Positions 6,557 through 11,167 of a stretch of DNA of 11,167 bases are shown in pieces. Location of the stretch: positions 1 through 11,167 of the forward strand of contig DATKDU010000455.1 of NCBI GenBank assembly GCA_035512595.1. The letters are read 5' to 3'. Each line of letters starts with the position of its first letter. Within the stretch, counting starts at the first letter, position 1. Both the position numbers and the translations under genes were made by a program. A model generated the notes under the pieces. It saw only the letters and a program-made list of their open reading frames with translations. It was not told where the DNA came from and searched no databases. This stretch comes from DATKDU01 sp035512595 (lineage in GTDB: Bacteria > Planctomycetota > Planctomycetia > Pirellulales > Pirellulaceae).

Positions 6557-6578
6557 GACAGGTTTTCTACCTGTCCAC
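6553..6578. repeat. Palindromic repeat copy, likely terminator
   Basis: A perfect 8-bp stem GGACAGGT (6556-6563) / ACCTGTCC (6569-6576) closes a TTTCT loop. It belongs to the same family as the repeat at 1057-1117, with AC/GT replacing GC/GC in the stem. It overlaps the TAG of the deoxyhypusine synthase-like gene and sits in the 33-bp gap before the convergent HEPN gene, so a terminator role for one or both genes is plausible. Confidence 0.65.
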
Positions 6579-6589
6579 ATGTCTGCTGA

Positions 6590-7018
6590 CTATGGTTTTC
6601 CAGTTATCTTCCGCTGATACGCCTCGATGCCGGCTTTGATCGCGCTACGGGCAGGCTCGCGCGTGCAAACGTCAATGAGGCGTTTGATTTCGTAGGCCAG
6701 TGCCACGAACTCCTCGGCCAGCTTTCGCTGCCGAAAGCGAGTCGTGGCGAGGTCATAGTCCGCCTTGATCCGCTCTGCCTGTAAATCCGTTAGTAGCTTG
6801 CCCACTTCCCGAGCATTCACTTCGCCGCAAACCGTCAGCCACCGCAGGGGTATTGCATGGTTCCGACCGACGGAGAATCCCATGCCGGAAAGGAGGCCGC
6901 GAGCGAGGTGAAATGCGCCGTAATAGGCGCGGCTCACTGCCGTGCGATGGAAGGCTTCGCTCGAGTCGGGCCGCGCCGCTAGCGTTCTGGCGACGTCGAG
7001 AAAATCGTCACCCGTCAT
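6590..7018 (-). CDS. HEPN-domain-like protein, 142 aa
   Basis: The segment FHRTAVSRAYYGAFHLARGLL is characteristic of HEPN proteins (SRAYYxAFH). It is followed by a second helical half with RIKADYDL and a final basic helix, as in the four-to-five-helix HEPN fold of about 130 residues. SR-AYYGAF-H fits an R-x6-H spacing like that of HEPN ribonucleases, but its position in the first half differs from classical toxins, so activity is uncertain. The ATG at 7018 lies inside the upstream gene, which ends at 7008. The two genes overlap by 11 nt and are probably translationally coupled. Known HEPN proteins often work with a small partner, as toxin-antitoxin pairs or nucleotidyltransferase pairs. The partner here is not a recognisable nucleotidyltransferase. 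Confidence 0.7.
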   Translation of the reverse strand: MTGDDFLDVARTLAARPDSSEAFHRTAVSRAYYGAFHLARGLLSGMGFSVGRNHAIPLRWLTVCGEVNAREVGKLLTDLQAERIKADYDLATTRFRQRKLAEEFVALAYEIKRLIDVCTREPARSAIKAGIEAYQRKITGKP

Positions 7019-7352
7019 GGGTCGATGTCAGGCAAATTCGAAATTCGGTTGTCGCGCCGGGAACGAGCCGCCACACTTCGTCATACCACTGCGATCGGAG
7101 TTTCCGATAGGCGGCATACTCTTCCGGGACCGTGCACGCGAATTCGATCCAGGTATCCTCGGGGGAAGAATCGGGGTCGCTCTCCATGGACAACTCGACG
7201 GGCGCGCCGAACATCCGCTCGGTCATCTCCACGATTCGCCGAACCTCCGGCGAATCGAGCCCCTGGGACGGGATCGACAGAGGGAATCCGCTCGCGGCAT
7301 TCCCCAGGCTGGAAAGGTCTGCGGCCGAATTGGGTGGAAGCATGGACGACAT
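7008..7352 (-). CDS. Small hypothetical partner of HEPN protein, 114 aa
   Basis: I do not recognise this family. From ATG 7352 (MSSMLPPNSAADL) the first 30 or so residues look flexible. They are followed by a helix (PEVRRIVEMTERMFG), an acidic strand region (VELSMESDPDSSPEDTWIEFACTV), a long helix (EEYAAYRKLRSQWYDEVWRLVP) and a final strand (TEFRICLTST). The order helix-strand-helix-strand suggests a compact soluble domain. ATG 7343 is an alternative start. It overlaps the HEPN gene by 11 nt and precedes it, the order typical of an antitoxin or regulator before its effector. It has no GxS nucleotidyltransferase motif. Its promoter at 7375-7403 overlaps a palindrome, consistent with autoregulation. 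Any toxin-antitoxin role is inference. Confidence 0.65.
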   Translation of the reverse strand: MSSMLPPNSAADLSSLGNAASGFPLSIPSQGLDSPEVRRIVEMTERMFGAPVELSMESDPDSSPEDTWIEFACTVPEEYAAYRKLRSQWYDEVWRLVPGATTEFRICLTSTHDG

Positions 7353-7366
7353 GAGTCTTTTCCGAT

Positions 7367-7382
7367 CGTAAACCAGTTTACG
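7367..7382. promoter_or_regulatory. Perfect 7+2+7 palindrome over the -10 box, candidate operator
   Basis: CGTAAAC (7367-7373) and GTTTACG (7376-7382) are perfect inverted copies separated by CA. The element covers the whole predicted -10 box and likely start point of the HEPN-module promoter. A dimeric repressor bound here would block transcription. Which protein binds is unknown; one of the module's own products is a reasonable guess. Confidence 0.45.
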
Positions 7383-7403
7383 TGGTTGAACCGCGCTGGT
7401 CAA
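7375..7403 (-). promoter_or_regulatory. Sigma70-type promoter of the HEPN module
   Basis: On the minus strand TTGACC (complement of 7398-7403) and TAAACT (complement of 7375-7380) are separated by exactly 17 nt. The -35 matches consensus at 5 of 6 positions and the -10 at 4 of 6. It predicts transcription starting about 16-17 nt before the ATG at 7352. Confidence 0.55.
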
Positions 7404-7440
7404 ACGGAACTGGTTCCTGAACCCTGAACCCTCCGCCCTG

Positions 7441-7446
7441 TACAAT
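7441..7446 (+). promoter_or_regulatory. -10 box placed for a leaderless transcript
   Basis: TACAAT (5 of 6 to consensus) ends 6 nt before the ATG at 7453, which would put the transcription start at or next to the A of the ATG. The -35 candidate CTGAAC (7417-7422, 18-nt spacing) is weak. No Shine-Dalgarno sequence precedes the ATG, which fits leaderless initiation. Confidence 0.45.
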
Positions 7447-7452
7447 GCCGCC

Positions 7453-9375
7453 ATGCTCGCCGCTCTCTCCCTCGTCGATTACGGCGTCATCGGCCTCTAC
7501 CTGGCGCTGATGGTCGGGCTCGGCGTCTACTTTGCCGGCGAGCAGAAAACGACCAAGGATTTCTTCCTCGCCGGGCGGTCGATGAGCTGGTTTCCGCTCG
7601 GCGTGTCGCTGATGGCGACGCTGATCTCAGCACTCACGTATACCGGCTTGCCGGGGCAGGCGTACGAGCACGGCCTCAAGACGCTGCTGATTCCACTGTC
7701 GGTGTGGATCGTGCTGCCGGTGCTGGTCATGGTCGTGCTGCCGATCTATCGCGGGCTGGGGCTGTACACGCTGTACGAGTACCTGGAGCTGCGATTCGAC
7801 GCGCGGGTGCGACTGCTCGGCAGCCTGGTGTTCATCGTCTGGCGGCTGTTGTGGCTCGGCGGCGTGATCTACGCCCCGTGCAAGGCGGTGATCATCGCCT
7901 CAGGGCTGAATATCCCCGAGTGGCCGCTACTCGTGGGCCTGGGGCTGGTGGCGACGATCTACACGTACCTCGGCGGCATGAAGGCGGTCATCTGGACCGA
8001 CGTGATTCAGGGGCTGGCGATGCTCGGCGGGGTGGTGGTCGTGATTGCCGGCGTGTGGAGCGGCTTGTCGGGAGGCCCCGACCGCGTGACCCAGTTGGCG
8101 GATGGGATGGGGCGGCTGTCAGTCGCCGATTTCCAATTCGATTGGAAGTCGGCCTGGTCGCTGTGGGGCGCACTGCCGCATTGGGTGCTGGCCCATCTGT
8201 CGTTCTACATGGCCGACCAGATCACGGCGCAGCGATTCCTGTGTGCCAAGAGCGTCGATGCGGCCCGCACGTCGTTTCTGGCCAATTGCGTCGTCCTGTC
8301 GATCCTGCACCCGGCACTGATCTACATTGGCTTGTGCCTGCTCGCCTTTTATCACGACCGGCCGCAAGAGATGCAGCCGGAGTGGGTGGCCAACGTCGAT
8401 AACATGACGCGCGGTCCCATGCGCGGGCCGGATGGCAAGCCGCTGATCGATCCGGCCGATCCGCTCTCGCCGCAGAACGTAGACGAGCTGGTGCGGCAGC
8501 GCAGGGTGCTCAAGCCCAACAGCAAGGAGCCGTTCACCGACGCTCGGGAGCTGATCGATCCGGAAACGGGCGAGCTCGTCATCGAAAAATTGGCCATGCG
8601 GCGGCCGACGCAGGGCAAAATCCGCGGCGAGTTCATCGTCGCCAAGGGGGCGCCCGAAGCAATGCTGCCGCGGTTCATTGCCGACCATCTCCCGTGGGGG
8701 GCGGCGGGGCTGATCCTGGCGGCACTCCTGGCGGCCTGCATGTCGTCGATCGATTCGGGGGTGAACTCGATCTGCAATCTCCTGGTGATGGACATTCACC
8801 GGCGGTACGGCGTCGGCAAGGCGTGGCTGGCGCGGCGGCTGAACAAAGAGGCCGTCGAATTGACCGAAGCCGATGAGCTATGGCTCGGCCGGCCGCTGAC
8901 GCTCATCGTCGGCATTGCCGCCACACTGTTCTCACTGCTGGTGGCGCAGGTGCGGGACATTTTCGACATCATGGTCGGCGTGGCCAACACGTTCGGCGCG
9001 CCGCTGCTCGGAGTGTTTCTGCTGGGCATGTTCACGCGCCGCTGCACGTCAGCCGGCGCACTGGCGGCAATGATCGGCGGCGGACTGTGTACCGTCGGGC
9101 TGGCGGCCTACAACAAGCTGGCGGCGGCTGGAATGGTGCCCAGCAATTATGCTCCGCACGACATCTGGATCGTCACCATCGGCACCCTCGCCACCCTGGT
9201 GATCGGTTATGCCGTCAGCCTGTTCGTGGGCCAGCGCAAGACCAACCGCGAGCTGCGCGGGCTGGTCGTCGGCTGCGGCAGCCCGGGCGTTTTGGCCAGC
9301 GAGGAGGAGGTGACGGTAATTGGGGAAATTGAAGCTCACGACGATGCGGACGAGAGCGGGGTGCGGTGGAAATAG
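7453..9375 (+). CDS. Sodium:solute symporter (SSS) family protein, 640 aa
   Basis: This is a multi-spanning membrane transporter with SSS-family hallmarks: an N-terminal helix ending GVYFAG, DFFLAGRSMSWFPLGVSLMAT (about residues 36-56), the family signature GGMKAVIWTDVIQ from residue 174, ADQITAQRFLCAK after a central helix, and AACMSSIDSGVNSI near the late helices. Members use a sodium gradient to import sugars, amino acids, sialic acids or organic acids; the substrate cannot be told here. A hydrophilic insert of about 100 residues (about 303-403) separates the helix ending LLAFYHD from the block LPRFIADHLPWG. It is longer than in well-studied members. The C-terminal tail after the last helix (about 605-640) is acidic. 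The ATG at 7453 lies just after a -10-like box. It has no obvious operon partner; it is divergent from the HEPN module. Confidence 0.92.
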   Translation: MLAALSLVDYGVIGLYLALMVGLGVYFAGEQKTTKDFFLAGRSMSWFPLGVSLMATLISALTYTGLPGQAYEHGLKTLLIPLSVWIVLPVLVMVVLPIYRGLGLYTLYEYLELRFDARVRLLGSLVFIVWRLLWLGGVIYAPCKAVIIASGLNIPEWPLLVGLGLVATIYTYLGGMKAVIWTDVIQGLAMLGGVVVVIAGVWSGLSGGPDRVTQLADGMGRLSVADFQFDWKSAWSLWGALPHWVLAHLSFYMADQITAQRFLCAKSVDAARTSFLANCVVLSILHPALIYIGLCLLAFYHDRPQEMQPEWVANVDNMTRGPMRGPDGKPLIDPADPLSPQNVDELVRQRRVLKPNSKEPFTDARELIDPETGELVIEKLAMRRPTQGKIRGEFIVAKGAPEAMLPRFIADHLPWGAAGLILAALLAACMSSIDSGVNSICNLLVMDIHRRYGVGKAWLARRLNKEAVELTEADELWLGRPLTLIVGIAATLFSLLVAQVRDIFDIMVGVANTFGAPLLGVFLLGMFTRRCTSAGALAAMIGGGLCTVGLAAYNKLAAAGMVPSNYAPHDIWIVTIGTLATLVIGYAVSLFVGQRKTNRELRGLVVGCGSPGVLASEEEVTVIGEIEAHDDADESGVRWK

Positions 9376-9381
9376 TTGCCG

Positions 9382-9407
9382 CGCGGATCGTCGCGGATGA
9401 CGCGGAT
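9382..9407. repeat. Three CGCGGAT units
   Basis: CGCGGAT occurs at 9382-9388, 9392-9398 and 9401-9407, a period of 9-10 bp, within the 45-bp gap between the convergent transporter gene and the small gene at 9421-9615. It may be a fragment of another dispersed repeat. Nothing else is visible in this gap. Confidence 0.45.
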
Positions 9408-9420
9408 CGGCCCGGCAATG

Positions 9421-9615
9421 TCAAACGAGCCTCGCCTCAGCCCGACGAGTGGCGGCCCGCACTTCTTCCTCGACAAGCGACAGTAGCTCCGTCTTCTCAT
9501 TCGGGGAAATCGCCCCGCTGCCATCGCGCGCTGCACGCCAACGAGTCATTAACTCATGCAGCCGCGCTTGCTGTTGCGCGGAAAAGAATTCGTCGGGTTG
9601 AAACGACGGCTCCAC
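9421..9615 (-). CDS. Small hypothetical protein coupled to ndk, 64 aa
   Basis: The GTG start overlaps the ndk stop by one base (TAGTG), a classic coupling arrangement. The product is charged and predicted nearly all helical: FSAQQQARLHELMTRWRAAR, then ISPNEKTELLSLVEEEVRAATRRAEARL. The pattern of a conserved W, an acidic L-L-x-L-V-E-x-E block and an R-R-A-x-x-R/L end resembles short helical proteins found in cyanobacteria and planctomycetes, some of them next to nucleases or toxins. I cannot name the family. No toxin gene lies beside it here. Its reality rests on the coupled start and the ordered amphipathic composition. Confidence 0.55.
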   Translation of the reverse strand: MEPSFQPDEFFSAQQQARLHELMTRWRAARDGSGAISPNEKTELLSLVEEEVRAATRRAEARLV

Positions 9616-10076
9616 TAGTTCTCATCCCCCGCCTTGAACCAGTCGATCAGTGTCGGCGTGTAGGGAAGAACTTCGCTGGCCTGGAAGTAGAGGCCGATTT
9701 CGCGGGCCGCCGCTTCGGGGCCGTCGGAGGCGTGGACCAGGTTCATTTGCCGGCTGCTCGAGAAGTCGCCGCGGATCGTGCCGGCGGCAGCCTTGAGGCC
9801 GCTGGTCGCGCCGAGGATGTCGCGGACGACGCGGATCACCTCCAGCCCCTCGACCACCATCGCCACGATCGGCGAGGCGGTGATGAACTTCTCGAGGCCC
9901 GGATAGAACGGCTTGCTGACGTGCTCGGCATAGTGCTGCTTGGCCAGTTCCGGCGTGACCTGCATCATCTTCATGGCGATGATGTTCAGCCCCTTTTCCT
10001 CGAAGCGGCTGATCACGCGACCCATCAACCGGCGCTGGACACAATCGGGCTTGAGCAAAACGAGCGTGCGTTCCAT
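9615..10076 (-). CDS. ndk: Nucleoside diphosphate kinase, 153 aa
   Basis: The enzyme transfers the terminal phosphate from ATP to nucleoside diphosphates through a phosphohistidine, balancing NTP and dNTP pools in the cytoplasm. The sequence begins MERTLVLLKPDCVQRRLMG, carrying the KPD motif. GTIRGDF follows, then NLVHASDG, whose His115 is the phosphorylated residue. The length is slightly above the usual 140-150 residues. Many members read H-G-S-D where this one has H-A-S-D, a common variant. ATG 10076 is chosen because the family starts with M-x-R/K-T and AAGGA lies 10 nt upstream (complement of 10087-10091). It is followed by a coupled 64-aa gene. Confidence 0.96.
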   Translation of the reverse strand: MERTLVLLKPDCVQRRLMGRVISRFEEKGLNIIAMKMMQVTPELAKQHYAEHVSKPFYPGLEKFITASPIVAMVVEGLEVIRVVRDILGATSGLKAAAGTIRGDFSSSRQMNLVHASDGPEAAAREIGLYFQASEVLPYTPTLIDWFKAGDEN

Positions 10077-10115
10077 GAGGCGAATCCTTGGCGTGGCGGA
10101 AGTTGTCAAAATAGG

Positions 10116-10121
10116 ATTCTA
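10116..10121 (-). promoter_or_regulatory. Possible -10 box of ndk
   Basis: The minus strand reads TAGAAT here, one base from consensus and 39 nt before the ndk ATG. A TTGACA further downstream (complement of 10103-10108) has no good -10 box at proper spacing, and no good -35 box precedes TAGAAT. Confidence 0.3.
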
Positions 10122-10155
10122 CGGAGCGGCGGTGAGTTGCGGGAGGCGGGCATTC

Positions 10156-10217
10156 GATTGCGGATTGGGGATTGCGGATTGCGGATTGGTGACCCACCAA
10201 TCCCCAATCCGCAATCA
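10156..10217. repeat. GGATTGCGGATTG tandem/inverted repeat
   Basis: Tandem GATTGCG/GGATTGGG units fill 10156-10191. They are followed by inverted copies at 10195-10217, including a 19-bp inverted match of 10156-10174. The centre forms a perfect 9-bp hairpin GGATTGGTG (10183-10191) / CACCAATCC (10195-10203) with an ACC loop. The repeat overlaps the TGA of the acetyltransferase gene on the minus strand, so it may end that transcript before ndk. It looks like another dispersed planctomycete repeat. Confidence 0.7.
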
Positions 10218-10634
10218 GAGGTCTTTCGACATCACCAGCACGTTCGGCCGCGCGCGCCAGCCGGTCTGGCGCCAAAAGGCGGCGCCGCCGTCGTTGTCGG
10301 TAAAGAGATGGATGCTCACGCGGCGAATCCCTTCTTCGGCGAGCCGCGCCAGACATCGATCCACGAGCAGTCGAGCAATCCCTTGCTGGCGATATGCCGG
10401 TTCGACCGCCAGATGATAGAGAAAGCCGCGGTGGCCGTCGTGGCCGCAGAAGACGGCCCCGATCAGTTGGCCACCCGCCCGCACGCAAAAGCTCATCCCC
10501 GGATTGCGGGCCAGGATGCGGGCGAACTCTTCCGCCGTCTCATTGGCGTTCACTCCCGGCGAGGCGTTCCACAGTCGCATGGCGGCCTCATAGTCGTCCT
10601 GCGTCAGTTCTTCCAGTTGCCACTCCCGTTGCAT
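10215..10634 (-). CDS. GNAT family N-acetyltransferase, 139 aa
   Basis: This is a GCN5-related acetyltransferase fold: a first strand and helix (LEELTQDDYEAAMRLWNAS), a strand pair (MSFCVRAGGQLIGAVFCGHDG), then FLYHLAVEPAYRQQGIARLLV, with the acetyl-CoA pyrophosphate-binding R/Q-x-x-G-x-A segment (RQQGIA). The C-terminal FTDNDGGAAFWRQTGWRAR corresponds to the usual N-x-x-A-x-x-F/L-Y/W-x-x-x-G-F block. It is close in length to RimI-like enzymes, but the substrate is unknown. ATG 10634 is chosen because a near-perfect AGGAGG lies 8-9 nt upstream. A GTG at 10643 in the same frame would overlap that ribosome binding site. Confidence 0.88.
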   Translation of the reverse strand: MQREWQLEELTQDDYEAAMRLWNASPGVNANETAEEFARILARNPGMSFCVRAGGQLIGAVFCGHDGHRGFLYHLAVEPAYRQQGIARLLVDRCLARLAEEGIRRVSIHLFTDNDGGAAFWRQTGWRARPNVLVMSKDL

Positions 10635-10641
10635 GCTCTTC

Positions 10642-10649
10642 ACCTCCTC
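10642..10649 (-). promoter_or_regulatory. Strong ribosome binding site of the GNAT gene
   Basis: The minus strand reads AGGAGGTG here, the best Shine-Dalgarno match in the window. Its spacing to the ATG at 10634 decides the start over an upstream in-frame GTG that it overlaps. Confidence 0.7.
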
Positions 10650-10718
10650 TTTATTCGATCTTCACACGTTGCCGCCTAAACTGCCAGCGTACATGCCCCG
10701 CTCTTTGGGAGCCCTTTC

Positions 10719-11167
10719 ATGCTGCGCTGGTTCACTGTCCTCCTGCTGGCGGTTGCCGCTTCTGCTGTCGGCTGCGGCATGACGGGCGAATCGACCCTGG
10801 ACGCTATGAAGCGGCGGGCCCAGGCGCGGGCCGATTCCGCCAGGCAAGAGGAAGAACAGTCAAAACAGCGAATCGCCAAGGCGGCGGCCGCCTATGCCGC
10901 CCTCAAAGGGCAAAGCCTGACCGACGACGAGTCCGAGGTTGCCGTCGTCCCGGCAAATACGCCCCAGTCGCAAGCCAAGCCGGCCGCCGCGAAGTCGCCG
11001 GCCGGATCAGCAGCCGCCGGCGCAGAAAACACGGCCGCTAGCCCTGCGAAGTTCAAACTGGCCGCGATTCGCCCGCCGGTTCCCAGCAAGCCGGAAACTC
11101 CCTTGACCGACATCCAGCGGCGGAACAAGTCAGCCGCCAACCTCGACCAGATCATCAAGGCGCTCAA
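10719..11167 (+). CDS. Lipoprotein with pseudopilin/DUF1559-like segment, 3' partial
   Basis: The frame is open from ATG 10719 to the window end (149 full codons). Residues 1-19 form a lipoprotein signal peptide: MLRWF, hydrophobic VLLLAVAASA, lipobox A-V-G-Cys19. The protein should therefore be lipid-anchored. Residues 30-60 are a charged helix (KRRAQARADSARQEEEQSKQ). Residues about 75-125 are a low-complexity Ala/Pro/Lys linker. The last visible part, TPLTDIQRRNKSAANLDQIIKAL, resembles the RR-x-x-S-x-x-NL-x-Q-I-x-x-AL helix at the start of the mature DUF1559 domain of planctomycete pseudopilin-like proteins, but without the prepilin cleavage site. That match is inference from a short segment. 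No clear promoter or Shine-Dalgarno sequence is seen in the 84-bp divergent gap shared with the GNAT gene. Confidence 0.75.
   Translation, partial: MLRWFTVLLLAVAASAVGCGMTGESTLDAMKRRAQARADSARQEEEQSKQRIAKAAAAYAALKGQSLTDDESEVAVVPANTPQSQAKPAAAKSPAGSAAAGAENTAASPAKFKLAAIRPPVPSKPETPLTDIQRRNKSAANLDQIIKAL

Noticed and set aside
5390..6580. 396-codon minus-strand frame opposite the deoxyhypusine synthase-like gene
   Set aside because: It is a mirror frame of a clearly recognised enzyme, with Arg/His/Asp-rich composition and no family resemblance.
10156..10217. CRISPR array
   Set aside because: Units are 7-15 bp, contiguous and inverted, without unique spacers of regular length; no cas gene is present.
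9366..10679. 437-codon plus-strand frame across ndk and the GNAT gene
   Set aside because: It runs antisense through three supported genes and a tandem repeat; its composition is that of a shadow frame.

Overview
The window looks like chromosomal DNA of a high-GC planctomycete, probably Pirellulales-like. The reasons are a protein with a C-terminal SHD1-like tail, large paralogous membrane-anchored proteins with a pseudopilin-like C-terminal motif, a bacterial deoxyhypusine synthase-like enzyme, several starts without Shine-Dalgarno sequences, and at least five families of short palindromic repeats in the gaps. No database search was possible, so taxonomy is inference.

Layout. 1-1053 (+) is the 3' part of a thioredoxin-fold protein with an SHD1-like C-terminus. 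Its frame is open from the window edge except for one TGA at 61-63. That TGA falls exactly where the first active-site cysteine of a thioredoxin CxxC should be, so the motif reads Sec-Gly-Pro-Cys. A 15-bp two-part hairpin (64-116) begins directly after the TGA, as a bacterial SECIS element would. This is the most interesting observation: a candidate thioredoxin-like selenoprotein that ordinary gene calling would truncate. 1120-1920 (-) is an unrecognised protein convergent with it, with a palindromic repeat between them. 1921-2207 holds a purine/pyrimidine-skewed inverted repeat. 2208-3644 and 3698-5140 (+) are tandem paralogs, each with one N-terminal membrane helix, and both are preceded by the same TATACTGGCGGC motif. 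5141-5470 is non-coding and holds two inverted repeats and a possible -10 box. 5471-6556 (+) is the deoxyhypusine synthase-like enzyme.

6590-7352 (-) is a two-gene overlapping module: an unrecognised 114-aa protein followed by a HEPN-type protein. It has a good promoter whose -10 box lies inside a perfect 7+2+7 palindrome. 7453-9375 (+) is a sodium:solute symporter family transporter with a probable leaderless start. 9421-10076 (-) is nucleoside diphosphate kinase with a 64-aa gene overlapping its stop codon. 10215-10634 (-) is a GNAT acetyltransferase with a strong Shine-Dalgarno sequence. 10719 to the window end (+) is the start of a lipoprotein.

Apart from the paralog pair, the HEPN pair and ndk with its small partner, the genes look like independent transcription units of general metabolism or envelope function. 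Five coding sequences end within 0-3 nt of a dispersed palindromic repeat.
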